DNA from: JAFGJU01 sp964570935
GTDB lineage: Bacteria; Eisenbacteria; RBG-16-71-46; JAFGJU01
Assembly: GCA_964570935.1 (NCBI GenBank)
Contig: CAZMZP010000004.1
Location: forward strand, 1 to 41,989
Reading direction: 5' to 3'
DNA length: 41,989 nt
Below the pieces are notes generated by a model, which did not search any database, had not been told where the DNA came from, and saw only the letters and a list, made by a program, of their open reading frames with translations. Below are positions 8,241 through 17,590 of the stretch, piece by piece (position 1 is the stretch's first letter; the number at the start of each line of letters is the position of its first letter). The translations under genes and the position numbers were made by a program.

Positions 8241-8873
8241 ATGGCTGATAAGGCAACTGCAAAGTCAAACAGGAAATCAACGCTCAGAGAATACGCCGAG
8301 GCGATTGTCATAGCCGTCGTTCTCACTCTGGTCGTGAGGGCGTTCGTGGTCCAGGCGTTCAGGATCCCGACGGGCTCCATGCAGGACACTCTGCTCGTGG
8401 GTGACTTCCTGTTCGTCAATAAGTTCATCTATGGCGCCAGGGTCCCGTTTACGGACGTGAGATTCCCCGAGGTGCGTCCGCCCCTGCCGGGTGACGTGAT
8501 AGTGTTCAAGTATCCCCTCGACTTGAGGAGAGACTTCATAAAGAGGTGCGTCGCGATCCCGGGGCAGACGGTCGAGATCAGGAACAAGGTGGTGTACGTT
8601 GACGGGGTGCCGCTGGACGAGCCCTACACACTCCACACCGACGCCCGGGTGTTTCCCAAAGAGATCTCGCCAAGAGACAACATGGACCCGATCTACGTCC
8701 CCCAGGGTTACTTTTTCATGATGGGGGACAACAGGGACAACAGTCACGACAGCCGGTTCTGGGGGCCGCTCGACGCCAACCTGATAAAGGGCAAGGCCCT
8801 TATACTGTACTGGTCCTGGAACAACGAGAAGCACTTCCCGAGGTTTGACAGGCTGTTCCATCTCGTGCGGTAG
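8241..8873 (+). CDS. lepB: Signal peptidase I
   Basis: A membrane-bound serine protease that removes signal peptides from exported proteins. The 210-aa protein has a single N-terminal transmembrane segment at about residues 19-37, then the nucleophile Ser46 in TGSMQDTL, the general base Lys101 in DFIKRCVAIPG, and the family box MGDNRDNSHDSR. One membrane anchor and a short length match the compact form of the enzyme. ATG 8241 gives the expected short basic N terminus before the anchor. Confidence 0.97.
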   Translation: MADKATAKSNRKSTLREYAEAIVIAVVLTLVVRAFVVQAFRIPTGSMQDTLLVGDFLFVNKFIYGARVPFTDVRFPEVRPPLPGDVIVFKYPLDLRRDFIKRCVAIPGQTVEIRNKVVYVDGVPLDEPYTLHTDARVFPKEISPRDNMDPIYVPQGYFFMMGDNRDNSHDSRFWGPLDANLIKGKALILYWSWNNEKHFPRFDRLFHLVR

Positions 8874-8952
8874 GCGCCTGCTCACGGGACGGCAAGGCGG
8901 GCGGAGCTCCAGCGCCGCGGCAAGGCTCCCGGGGCAGGACCCCAATAGAGAA

Positions 8953-10113
8953 ATGACGAAAAAGAGAGACTACTACGACATCCTCGGCCTTCCCCGAGAG
9001 GCCTCGGTCGAAGAGGTCAAGAAGGCCTACAGGGCGCTCGCCCTGAAGTACCACCCTGACAGAAACCCCGGCGACACATCCTCAGAGGAAAAGTTCAAAG
9101 AGGCCACCCAGGCCTACGAAATCCTGCGCGACGCGGACAAGAGGTCGCTGTACGACACGTACGGGCACGCCGGCTTGTCCAGGGGCGCCGGAGTCGACTT
9201 CGGGTTCGGAGGGTTCGACCTTGCCGACGCGCTCCGCGCCTTCATGCGCGACTTCGGCGACTTCGGGTTCGGCGACATTTTCGGCGGACAGTCGAGCGCC
9301 TCGGTCGACACGCGCGGCAGCGACATCCGCATCACGCTGTCACTCACCCTGGAGGAGATCGCGGACGGAACCCGAAAGACGGTCCGGCTGAAGCGGCTCG
9401 GGAAATGTGACGAGTGCGGCGGTTCGGGCGCGGCCCCGGGCACGGGCAAGACCACCTGTCAGGCGTGTCAGGGAACGGGCCAGATCAAGCACGTGCAGCG
9501 CACGTTCTTCGGGCAGTTCATGAGCGTGGCCCCGTGCGCAAGGTGCGGAGGCAGGGGCAGCGTCGTCAAGGACCCCTGCCACAAGTGCCGCGGCCAGGGG
9601 CGCACGCAGACGCAGGAGACAGTCGAGGTCGAGATCCCCGGCGGAGTGTCCACTGGTAACTACATTCCGAAGAGGGGACTCGGGAACGCGGGTCCGCAGG
9701 GCGGCCCGGCCGGAGACCTCATCGTTTTCCTGGAAGAGAGTCCGCACGACGTGTTCGAGAGGGACGGCGACAGCGTCCTCTGCGACGTCGAGATATCGTT
9801 CAGCCAGGCGGCCCTGGGCACAAAGCTGGAAGTCCCGTCCCTGCGCGGAACCGAAGAGGTGAAGGTGTCGGCCGGCACACAGTCGGGGAGCGTGCTCAAG
9901 CTCTCGGGAAAGGGCATCCGGAGTCTCCACGGGCACAGACGCGGAGACCAGCTCGTGCGAGTGCAGGTGAGGACACCCTCGAAGCTGAGCGGCAGGGAAA
10001 AGGAGCTCATGGAAGAGCTGTCCCGGAACGACAAGACCGGGCCGGGAAGAGACGGAGGCTCGGTGCGGCGCAGACACGGCGCTCCGCGCTCCGAATCCGA
10101 GGAAGAGTCATAA
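8953..10113 (+). CDS. dnaJ: Chaperone protein DnaJ
   Basis: An Hsp40 co-chaperone that delivers clients to DnaK and stimulates its ATPase. The 386-aa protein has all type I domains: a J domain with HPD at residues 34-36, a Gly/Phe-rich region (FGFGGFDLADAL through GFGDIFGG), and four zinc-binding CxxCxGxG repeats (CDECGGSG, CQACQGTG, CARCGGRG, CHKCRGQG). Two C-terminal beta domains and a charged tail follow. ATG 8953 directly precedes TKKRDYYDILG. rsmE follows 43 bp downstream, as in many genomes, but prmA, often between them, is absent. dnaK and grpE are not in the window. Confidence 0.98.
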   Translation: MTKKRDYYDILGLPREASVEEVKKAYRALALKYHPDRNPGDTSSEEKFKEATQAYEILRDADKRSLYDTYGHAGLSRGAGVDFGFGGFDLADALRAFMRDFGDFGFGDIFGGQSSASVDTRGSDIRITLSLTLEEIADGTRKTVRLKRLGKCDECGGSGAAPGTGKTTCQACQGTGQIKHVQRTFFGQFMSVAPCARCGGRGSVVKDPCHKCRGQGRTQTQETVEVEIPGGVSTGNYIPKRGLGNAGPQGGPAGDLIVFLEESPHDVFERDGDSVLCDVEISFSQAALGTKLEVPSLRGTEEVKVSAGTQSGSVLKLSGKGIRSLHGHRRGDQLVRVQVRTPSKLSGREKELMEELSRNDKTGPGRDGGSVRRRHGAPRSESEEES

Positions 10114-10156
10114 ATCGCGGTTCGCGCAAGTCGAATGTCCGGCCGCCGGAGTCCGA

Positions 10157-10897
10157 ATGGAAGGCAGCAGTAAGTTCGGGGAGAGCTTCTACGCTCCGCC
10201 GGACGCCTTTGAGAGCTCGAAGGTCGTGATCAGCGGGCCCGAGGCAAAGCACATCTCGGTTGTGCTTCGCCGCAGGCCCGGAGACGTTCTCCACGTCGTG
10301 GACGGAGAGGGCGCGAGGCACGCGGTCGAGCTCGTCGAGTGCACGCCTGGCCGCGTGACAGGCGAGATACGCTCGACTGAACGAGTCGAAGCGCCCGTTC
10401 CCGAGCTGTGGGTAGCGGCGGGCCTCATTCGGGCCACGCGCATGGACGACCTGGTGGAGAAATGCGCGGAACTGGGAGCGCGCGCGGTGGTGCCGCTTCT
10501 CACTTCGAGGTCGCTTTCGGCCAAGGGAGTCTCGGCGGCGAGGCTGGACAGATGGCGGCGCATCGCGGCCGGGGCCATGACTCAATCGTCGAGGGTTTTC
10601 CTGCCGCGCGTTGAAGACCCGCTGCCGGTCGAGTCGCTGGCCGGACTGGCCGGACCAGATTCCGCGTTCGTTGTGGCGGACCCCTCCGGCGGAAGCCTGC
10701 TGGCGCTCACGCTCGAGGGACTCAAGAAAAAGAGGCTGGTGGCCTGCGTGGGTCCGGAGGGCGGGTTCACACCGGAGGAGGTCCTGCGTCTGATGAGCCT
10801 CCCCGGAACGCGGGTCTCGCTCGGGCGAGCACGGCTGCGGACCGAGACTGCCGCGGCAGTCCTGGTAGACAGACTGTCTTTCCTGTTGGGACTCTGA
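10157..10897 (+). CDS. rsmE: 16S rRNA (uracil(1498)-N(3))-methyltransferase
   Basis: A SPOUT-superfamily RNA methyltransferase that forms m3U1498 in 16S rRNA with S-adenosylmethionine. At 246 aa it has normal length. The N-terminal PUA-like domain includes KHISVVLRRRPGD. The C-terminal knotted SAM-binding domain carries the diagnostic GPEGGFTPEE loop and LGRARLRTETAA. ATG 10157 gives a typical start. It is probably cotranscribed with dnaJ. Confidence 0.96.
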   Translation: MEGSSKFGESFYAPPDAFESSKVVISGPEAKHISVVLRRRPGDVLHVVDGEGARHAVELVECTPGRVTGEIRSTERVEAPVPELWVAAGLIRATRMDDLVEKCAELGARAVVPLLTSRSLSAKGVSAARLDRWRRIAAGAMTQSSRVFLPRVEDPLPVESLAGLAGPDSAFVVADPSGGSLLALTLEGLKKKRLVACVGPEGGFTPEEVLRLMSLPGTRVSLGRARLRTETAAAVLVDRLSFLLGL

Positions 10898-11031
10898 GGG
10901 TTACGGGCTGCTCCAAGCCGCAGGGGAGACGCGCTCTGACGCGCCGGCCTTGCCGAACAGCCCTAATGCATTGTGATAGATATAGATAGAGAATATATGT
11001 CTCCTCTGTGGCGATTTTTGACACACAGGGG

Positions 11032-11060
11032 TTGACAGATGTGTATTTGGATGCTACATT
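11032..11060 (+). promoter_or_regulatory. Strong sigma-70-type promoter of rpsU
   Basis: TTGACA (11032-11037) and TACATT (11055-11060) are separated by exactly 17 bp, within an AT-rich island in otherwise GC-rich DNA. A second TTGACA lies 14 bp upstream (11018-11023). Transcription should begin near 11067, about 84 nt before the rpsU ATG. Confidence 0.85.
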
Positions 11061-11067
11061 GTAAATA

Positions 11068-11092
11068 GAGACTTTCGGGGTCTCATTTTTTT
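11068..11092 (+). promoter_or_regulatory. Promoter-proximal hairpin with T7 tract in the rpsU leader
   Basis: GAGAC (11068-11072) pairs with GTCTC (11080-11084) around a 7-nt loop, followed by A and seven T residues (11086-11092). This looks like a terminator or attenuator, but it sits at the predicted transcription start itself. It could modulate promoter escape, protect the 5' end, or release a roughly 25-nt RNA. Function is inferred. Confidence 0.55.
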
Positions 11093-11150
11093 GCCCACGT
11101 CACAACCTCGTTGTGGTCCATAACGCGTGCTGAGGAGGGTGATCTGTTGC

Positions 11151-11342
11151 ATGCCGGGTATTCGGCTAAGGGATAACGAGTCTTTTGAGAGTGCGTTGCG
11201 GCGTTTCAAAAAGAAGTGCGAAAAGGCGGGAATTCTCTCCGACCTCAGAAAACATCAGCATTTTGAGAAACCGAGTGAAAGACGCAAGCGAAAGATGAAC
11301 GCTGCCAGGAGAAAAGAGAGCGCCAGGCGCCAGGATTACTGA
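11151..11342 (+). CDS. rpsU: 30S ribosomal protein S21
   Basis: A small basic protein of the 30S subunit that binds near the anti-Shine-Dalgarno region of 16S rRNA. The 63-aa protein begins MPGIRLRDNESFESALRRF and has the Lys/Arg-rich tail typical of S21 (ERRKRKMNAARRK). ATG 11151 is chosen because the family starts MPG; GAGGAGG lies 12 nt upstream at 11132-11138. It has its own promoter and leader hairpin, so it can be expressed apart from rsmE upstream. Confidence 0.95.
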   Translation: MPGIRLRDNESFESALRRFKKKCEKAGILSDLRKHQHFEKPSERRKRKMNAARRKESARRQDY

Positions 11343-11609
11343 CAGTAGGAGAGGGCCCCGGGGTTCGGCAACCGAACAGGGTTCTTCGCTGACAACTTGT
11401 CCCGTTTTCTCCGTCCCAGAAGGCAACAAACTACGTCCATGGGCTGCGCGCCAGTGGCGCAGCGTGGGGTTTCTATACCCAGGAGCTGACCTGGTTATCT
11501 GCTTTTTGTGTTGCTTTCCCTTGAGTGTTTCTGGGTCTCCTAACGAATCGTGCGTCTTTGAGAGCTCTTCCTAGTTGCTCATGAGCATTGCTTTGGGGGC
11601 GGCGTCGAG
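11343..11609 (+). other. 267-bp non-coding gap between rpsU and mutS2
   Basis: No convincing ORF was found. There is a perfect 6-bp hairpin GTTCGG-CAA-CCGAAC (11363-11377) soon after the rpsU stop, and a second short inverted repeat around 11445-11465 (CTGCGC with GCGCAG). Neither is followed by a proper T tract, so rpsU termination is unclear. The part after 11490 is AT-richer and could hold the mutS2 promoter, but I see no consensus boxes. Confidence 0.5.
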
Positions 11610-13988
11610 TTGCAGGAAGAACTGAACCAGCTTGATTCACATTCCCTGGAAGTTCTCGAGCTTCCAAAGACGGTGGCCCTCGCCGCGCAGAAGGCCCAGT
11701 CGGTCCCGGGCGCCGAAGCAGTTCGCAGGCTGGACCTCTCGTCCGACCCCGCGCACATCGAAAGAGAGTTGGCCTGGACCTCGGAGCTCCGCTCCGCGTT
11801 GATGTCCTCGTCCGGCGTTCCCGGGCTGGCGTTCGCGGACATCCGGCCGCAGCTGGAAAAGGTGAGGGTCGAAGGTTCGGTCCTCGAACCCCGCCAGCTG
11901 CTGGAGGTGGCGCAGTTTCTTCACGTCGCATCGAGAGCGCTGAAGTTCTTCAAGTCCGCGAGAGCGGGATGTCCTCTTTCACACGAGCTGGTGGAGCCCA
12001 TCTCCCTGGAGGAGGACCTCGCGCACAGGATAGACCGGTGCATCGACCCGGCGGGCGAGGTGCTGGACGGGGCGAGCCCCGCGCTCAAAGCGCTCAGACA
12101 CGACATCGAAAAGAACAGGGAAAAGGCGCGGACACTCCTGACCGCGTTTCTGGAGTCGATGGGCTCTCCTTTGGAGTCGTTTCCGACTCTGAGGAGCGAC
12201 AGGTACATGGTGCTCATCCCCGCGCAGTCGAAAAAGAGACAGAAGGGGATCGTCCACGATCAGTCCGCCAGCGGCGCGGGCCTATACTTCGAGCCCCTGC
12301 AGGCGGTGGAAGTGAACAACACCCTGAGTCGTCTCAGGGCCGAGGAAAAGGACGAAATACTCAGGATCCTGAAAGAACTGTCGTCCTCGGTGAGACAGTG
12401 CTCGCCGGAGCTGGTGCGGGCGCTGGCGGCCATGACGAAGCTGGACGCGGTGCTGGCCAGGGCGCGGCTCGCGATGGAGCTGTCGGCGGTCTGCCCGGTC
12501 ATCGCGCGCGACGGACGTCTCAGGATGCGGGGCGCGCGGCACCCGATTCTGCTCCTGCAGGGCAAGGAAAGGGGTTTCGACGTGTGCCCGCTCGACCTGG
12601 AAATGGAAACGGGCGAGAGGGTGCTCCTCATCAGCGGGCCAAACATGGGCGGAAAGACTGTCGCGCTCAAGACGCTGGGGCTGCTCGCGCTGATGATGAA
12701 GGCCGGGTTTCACGTGCCGGGACTGGACGGGACAGAGATCCCGGTGTTCACCCGCGTGTTCTGTGACATAGGAGACGAACAGTCAATAGAAGAACAGTTG
12801 AGCACTTTCGCGTCTCACATGAGGCAGGTCGCGACGGCGCTGGACGAGTCTGATTCGTCGTCCCTGGTCCTCATAGACGAGCTGGGCGCCGGAACGGACC
12901 CCATCGAGGGCGCTGCGCTAGCCAAGTCGGTCCTTGAGGAGCTCGAGGAGAAGGGCGCGATGAGTATCGCGACCACGCACCTGGGCTCGCTCAAGAGTTT
13001 TGTGGCGTCGAGCAAGGGAATGCGGAACGCCTCGATGGCCTTCGACCCGCTGACACTGAAGCCGCTCTACCGGCTGGAGGTCGGGATTCCCGGACAGAGC
13101 CGCGCGATAGAGACGGCGGCCAAGATGGGGCTCAGCGAGCGAGTGGTGGACCGGGCCAGGGCGTCGCTCAGCAGGGAGGACCGGCAGACTGCGGACCTCC
13201 TGGCGGAGCTGGAGGCGCTCAAGCGCGAGGCCCAGAGGGAGAAGGACACCCTCTCGAGCGGGACCAGGAAGCTGGGCGAGCTCGTAAAGGAATACGAGAC
13301 GAAACTGGCCCAGTACGAGGAAGAGAGGAAGGAGCTCAAGGCAAGGGCGGCCAGAGAGGCCAGGGCGCTCCTCAACGAGGCCAGAACCCTGGCCCGAAGC
13401 GTCAAGGAGGAGCTCAAGTCGGCGGCTGCGAAGCCGGCGGAGCTTGCACGGCTCAAGCGCACCATCGACGAGGCGGACCAGGTGCTGGCCATGGACGAAA
13501 GCCCCCGCAGCAGGCCCGTGCCGGCGGTGAAACCTTTGAGCGTGGAAGAGGGTATGAAGGTCTGGGCGCAGGACATCGATTCAGTGGTCACGGTTGTTTC
13601 TGCGCCGGACCGCGAGGGCAGGGTGAAGGTCGAGAGAAAGGGTGTGCGCATCGACACCCACGTCTCGAGGCTGGGGCCCGCTCCAGACGAAAAAGAGCAC
13701 ACTGAAAGGGTCGTGGCCGCGGGGCCCGCGTCGGACGAAACTTTCTCGGCGTCGCTCGACCTCCGTGGGTTCCTGGCGGACGAGGCCCTTGATTCTCTGG
13801 ATAAATACCTGGACGGCGCGATGCTCAGGGGGATAGCCCGGGTGACGATCATCCACGGCAAGGGCAAGGGCATCCTTAGGGAGAGAGTGCAGGAAGCGCT
13901 TTCCGCGTGTACGTTCGTCAAGAAATACAGACTGGGAGAGCTGAACGAGGGCGGCGCCGGCGTCACGGTTGTGGAGCTTGCGACATGA
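11610..13988 (+). CDS. mutS2: Endonuclease MutS2 (ribosome-rescue and anti-recombination ATPase)
   Basis: The family has been linked to suppression of homologous recombination and to splitting collided ribosomes. The 792-aa protein shows a MutS-type core with Walker A GPNMGGKT at residues 343-350 and a DELGAGTDP Walker B region. A long charged coiled coil (about 520-640) and a C-terminal Smr nuclease domain follow (LDLR 716-719, HGKG 749-752). It lacks the N-terminal mismatch-recognition domains of MutS. TTG 11610 is the only plausible start: a stop occurs upstream at 11559 with no ATG or GTG between. Its stop codon overlaps the dnaG start (ATGA). Confidence 0.95.
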   Translation: MQEELNQLDSHSLEVLELPKTVALAAQKAQSVPGAEAVRRLDLSSDPAHIERELAWTSELRSALMSSSGVPGLAFADIRPQLEKVRVEGSVLEPRQLLEVAQFLHVASRALKFFKSARAGCPLSHELVEPISLEEDLAHRIDRCIDPAGEVLDGASPALKALRHDIEKNREKARTLLTAFLESMGSPLESFPTLRSDRYMVLIPAQSKKRQKGIVHDQSASGAGLYFEPLQAVEVNNTLSRLRAEEKDEILRILKELSSSVRQCSPELVRALAAMTKLDAVLARARLAMELSAVCPVIARDGRLRMRGARHPILLLQGKERGFDVCPLDLEMETGERVLLISGPNMGGKTVALKTLGLLALMMKAGFHVPGLDGTEIPVFTRVFCDIGDEQSIEEQLSTFASHMRQVATALDESDSSSLVLIDELGAGTDPIEGAALAKSVLEELEEKGAMSIATTHLGSLKSFVASSKGMRNASMAFDPLTLKPLYRLEVGIPGQSRAIETAAKMGLSERVVDRARASLSREDRQTADLLAELEALKREAQREKDTLSSGTRKLGELVKEYETKLAQYEEERKELKARAAREARALLNEARTLARSVKEELKSAAAKPAELARLKRTIDEADQVLAMDESPRSRPVPAVKPLSVEEGMKVWAQDIDSVVTVVSAPDREGRVKVERKGVRIDTHVSRLGPAPDEKEHTERVVAAGPASDETFSASLDLRGFLADEALDSLDKYLDGAMLRGIARVTIIHGKGKGILRERVQEALSACTFVKKYRLGELNEGGAGVTVVELAT

Positions 13989-15739
13989 TGCGGTTTTCTC
14001 AGGAGATAATCGAGAAGGTCAGGGAAGCCTGCGACGTGGTGGAGATCGTGGGCGAGCACGTCTCGCTCAAGAAGTCGGGGCAGAACTTCAAGGGGCTCTG
14101 CCCGTTTCACTCCGAGCGTACGCCGTCCTTCACCGTGAGCCCGGCGAAGCAGGTCTACCACTGCTTCGGATGCGGGGCCGGCGGAAACGTGATCTCATTC
14201 GTGATGCAGGTGGAGAACCTCTCTTTCGTCGAGGCCCTGCGCTCACTGGCCAAGAGAAAGGGAATAGAGCTTCCGCGCGAGCGCTCCGAGACGGACAGTC
14301 TGACAGCGAGCCTCCTGTCGGCTCTGGAGTACGCCACCAGCTTCTACAGTAAACAGCTGGCGTCTCCTGCCGGGAAGAAGGCCAAAGAATACCTGGAAAC
14401 GCGGGGAGTGGCGCAGAACACTCAGGAGGAGTTCTCGCTGGGTTACGCCCAGCCCGGTTGGGACGGGTTTCTGAGCACGGCCCGAAAGTACTTTCCCGAG
14501 GCGATACTCGTCCAGGCAGGGCTCCTTGTCCCGCGCGAAAGCGGGAGCGGGGTCTACGACAGGTTTAGGGACAGGCTGATGTTTCCCATACTCAGCCCCG
14601 GCGGAAAGGCCATAGGGTTCGGAGGCCGCGCGTTCGACGAGGCGCAGCCCAAGTACATCAACTCTTCCGATTCGCCGGTGTTTCAGAAGGGCAACGTGCT
14701 GTACGGGCTGTACCAGGCCAAGCGCTCGATGCGAGCCAGGGAATCTGCGCTAGTGGTGGAAGGGTACATGGACCTCCTGGCCCTCTTCCAGTGCGGCTTC
14801 CAGCACGTGGTGGCGAGCTGCGGCACCGCCTTTACGGCCGAGCAGGCGAAGGTCCTGAGGCGCTACACGACGGACGCGGTGCTCATCTACGACGGCGACG
14901 ATGCGGGCATAAACGCCGCCCGCAGGGCGCTTCGGGTGTTCGTGGAGTCGGGCCTCAAGGCGCGGCTGGTGTGCCTGCCGTCCGGGCACGACCCGGACAG
15001 CTTCGTCAGGGACGAGGGTGCCGAGGCGATGCAGAAGCTCGTGGACGGCGCCTGGAGCGTGACCGAATTCGCGCTGCGGACCGCGCCGGAGGGCACGGAC
15101 CGGGAGAGCAACATACGGTCTTTGATAGAAGTCTACGCGCTGATCGATGACCCCATATACAGAAGGCTCCAGATTCAGGAAGGGTCCGAGAGTCTCCGGT
15201 TCGACGAGAACACCATCGCCTACGAGGCAAACCGCCTGCGTAAGAAGGTGCTCGTAGGCGCGGAGGGAGGGCGTCTGGCCGCCGGGTCCGTGGACAGAGT
15301 GGAGCGGGAGCTCGTGAAGCTCATTCTGGAAAACGAGTCCCTGCTCAAGGCGGCCCGGGAGTCCCTGAACGAGCAGTATTTCAAGTGCGTCCCGTGCAGG
15401 GAGGCGTTCGTCCTGCTCAAAAGCATGAAGAGCTTGAAAGAGCCGGACCTGGCGAGGCTGCTCAACGCGGCCCAGAACGCCGAGGTCAGGAACCTGCTTT
15501 CTTCGGTCATGCTGGAGGAAGACTACGGCTACGAGGAGCCGCTTGACGTTTTCGCGGATTACGTGAGGAAACTGCGGATTCGTTGGCTCAACGAGTCCAT
15601 AAAGAGCACCGAGGAGGAAATCAGGAAGAAAGAGATGTCCTCTGACTCGAAGGAGATGCACGTGCTTCTCTCGAAACTGCAGGAGCTTGTCGTCGAGAGA
15701 AGCTCGCTTAACGGCGCCCGCGAGGAAGCCCTCGGTTGA
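13985..15739 (+). CDS. dnaG: DNA primase
   Basis: Synthesises RNA primers at the replication fork. The 584-aa protein has an N-terminal zinc-binding domain with ligands Cys39, His42, Cys60 and Cys63 (CPFH and CFGC), a catalytic TOPRIM core (VVEGYMD and YDGDDAG), and a C-terminal region for DnaB helicase binding. ATG 13985 overlaps the mutS2 stop by 4 bp; the next codon is also ATG, so the start could be 13988. The gene is followed by rpoD 29 bp downstream, the conserved macromolecular-synthesis arrangement. Confidence 0.97.
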   Translation: MMRFSQEIIEKVREACDVVEIVGEHVSLKKSGQNFKGLCPFHSERTPSFTVSPAKQVYHCFGCGAGGNVISFVMQVENLSFVEALRSLAKRKGIELPRERSETDSLTASLLSALEYATSFYSKQLASPAGKKAKEYLETRGVAQNTQEEFSLGYAQPGWDGFLSTARKYFPEAILVQAGLLVPRESGSGVYDRFRDRLMFPILSPGGKAIGFGGRAFDEAQPKYINSSDSPVFQKGNVLYGLYQAKRSMRARESALVVEGYMDLLALFQCGFQHVVASCGTAFTAEQAKVLRRYTTDAVLIYDGDDAGINAARRALRVFVESGLKARLVCLPSGHDPDSFVRDEGAEAMQKLVDGAWSVTEFALRTAPEGTDRESNIRSLIEVYALIDDPIYRRLQIQEGSESLRFDENTIAYEANRLRKKVLVGAEGGRLAAGSVDRVERELVKLILENESLLKAARESLNEQYFKCVPCREAFVLLKSMKSLKEPDLARLLNAAQNAEVRNLLSSVMLEEDYGYEEPLDVFADYVRKLRIRWLNESIKSTEEEIRKKEMSSDSKEMHVLLSKLQELVVERSSLNGAREEALG

Positions 15740-15768
15740 TCACGTTCGGCCCAGGAGGAGACCGCTAG

Positions 15769-17532
15769 ATGGACAAGGACAAGGAGAAGAAGAAACAGCA
15801 GACACTCGACGAGGTCAGGACTCTGGCGTTGAAGCAGAGCTTCATAACGCACGACCAGATAGAGTCCTTGCTGGACGAGGACGCTTCTCCTGACGAAATG
15901 GACGAGATCTATATTTCGCTCACTTCGATGAAGATCGAAGTGTTCGACACGGTCGACGCGGCGCAGGAGAAGCTGAAGAAGCAGAAGCGGTTCGAGCAAC
16001 GAAAGGCCGAGAGCCGAATGATGGCGGCCCAGCCGGTGCGCTTCGACGACCCCGTCCGGATGTACCTGCGGGAGATGGGCAGAGTGCCGCTGCTGGACAG
16101 GGAAGGCGAGGTCGAGATCGCCAAGCGGATAGAGCAGGGCGAGGCCATGGTGGTGAACGCGATGTTCCGGACGGCCACCGCGGTGAACGAGCTTTCCGCC
16201 ATGGCGAAGAAACTGGGCGTCGGTAAGATGAAGGTCGAGGACTTCATACAGGTGGATGTGGGGAGCTGGAGCCCGGATTTCTCGGCCAAGCGCGAGAAGC
16301 AGAAGGTCATGACGGCGGTGAGGAGGGTCGTGCGGTGCCACGCCGCCCTGGAGAAATGCAAGGCCAGGGTGACGAAGAAGACGCCCGAGAAGAAGCGGGC
16401 GCTGCTCAACGTCAATATCGCGAAACTGCAGGAGAAGATACAGGCCGAGCTGAACAGACTTACGTTCAACCCGAGGCTGGTGGAGAGGTTCGCGCTGCGG
16501 CTCAAAGGGCTGGCCGCGCGTATTGTGGAGGCGGACGAGGAGGTGGCCGCGACCCTGGCCGAGGTCGGGCTCACTATGGAGGGGCTGAACGTTTACGCCA
16601 GGAGGATTCGGAAGGGGAAGAAAGAAGCTTCCAAGGTGGCCAGGCAGGCCAGGAAATCGCCCGAGGTGCTCCTGTCGGCCGTGAAGCGCATAAAGAACAG
16701 CAAGCGCAAAGTGAGGAGGGTCGAACTGGAGGCCAGGATGTCCAGGGAGGCCCTGATCACCGTTGTGGGCCAGATAAGGGACGGAGAGCATCTCAGGGAC
16801 AAGGCCAAGAAAGAGATGATTGAGGCCAACGTGAGGCTCGTCATCAGCATCGCCAAGCGCTACACGAACAGGGGGCTGGAGTTCCTGGACCTCATCCAGG
16901 AGGGCAACAGCGGCCTGATGAGAGCCGTGGACAAGTTCGACTACCGGAAGGGCTACAAGTTCAGCACGTACGCCACGTGGTGGATAAGACAGGCCATCAC
17001 CAGGGCCATCGCCGACCAGGCCAGGACCATCCGCGTCCCGGTCCACATGATCGAGGCCATAAACAAGGTGATGCGCACTTCGCGCAGACTGGTGCAGGAG
17101 TTCGGCCGGGAGCCGGCTCCGGAAGAGATCGCGGAGAAGCTGGACTATCCTCTGGACAAGGTCAAGAGCATCCTCAAGGCGTCGCAGGAGCCGGTCTCGC
17201 TCGACAGGCCGATGGGAGAGGACGACGACAGCAGTCTCGGAGACATAATCGAAGATACGAGCGTGGTTTCGCCCGCGAGGTCGGCCACGTATTCCATGCT
17301 GAAAGACGAGGTGAGCGAGGTCCTCGAGACTTTGAGCAAGAGGGAGGCCAAGGTCATCAGGCTGCGATTCGGCCTGACTGAAGACGGCTGTCCCAGGACC
17401 CTGGAGGAAGTGGGCGCTTTCTTCAACGTCACGAGGGAGCGAATCAGGCAGATAGAGGCCAAGGCGCTCCGCAAGCTCAGGCACCCCACGCGCAGCAGGA
17501 GGCTCCGAGCCTACATGGAGATGACGACCTAG
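15769..17532 (+). CDS. rpoD: RNA polymerase sigma factor RpoD (primary sigma-70)
   Basis: The housekeeping sigma factor. The 587-aa protein contains region 1.1 (about residues 12-65), region 1.2 (DPVRMYLREMG near 93), a Lys/Arg-rich non-conserved insertion of roughly 200 residues, region 2 from about 355 (NLIQ-type LDLIQEGNSG, then YKFSTYATWWIRQAI), region 3, and region 4.2 near the end (TRERIRQIEAKALRKLR). The canonical region 2.4 and 4.2 sequences agree with the TTGACA/TATAAT-like promoters in this window. ATG 15769 has AGGAGGAG upstream. Twelve of 17 Arg codons at 16681-17040 are AGG or AGA, unusual for a GC-rich genome. Confidence 0.98.
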   Translation: MDKDKEKKKQQTLDEVRTLALKQSFITHDQIESLLDEDASPDEMDEIYISLTSMKIEVFDTVDAAQEKLKKQKRFEQRKAESRMMAAQPVRFDDPVRMYLREMGRVPLLDREGEVEIAKRIEQGEAMVVNAMFRTATAVNELSAMAKKLGVGKMKVEDFIQVDVGSWSPDFSAKREKQKVMTAVRRVVRCHAALEKCKARVTKKTPEKKRALLNVNIAKLQEKIQAELNRLTFNPRLVERFALRLKGLAARIVEADEEVAATLAEVGLTMEGLNVYARRIRKGKKEASKVARQARKSPEVLLSAVKRIKNSKRKVRRVELEARMSREALITVVGQIRDGEHLRDKAKKEMIEANVRLVISIAKRYTNRGLEFLDLIQEGNSGLMRAVDKFDYRKGYKFSTYATWWIRQAITRAIADQARTIRVPVHMIEAINKVMRTSRRLVQEFGREPAPEEIAEKLDYPLDKVKSILKASQEPVSLDRPMGEDDDSSLGDIIEDTSVVSPARSATYSMLKDEVSEVLETLSKREAKVIRLRFGLTEDGCPRTLEEVGAFFNVTRERIRQIEAKALRKLRHPTRSRRLRAYMEMTT

Positions 17533-17590
17533 GGCCGGGCTCGTCGGGCACGGCCCGAACGCGCGGGCAGCCCTTTTGTTGACTGGCGGC

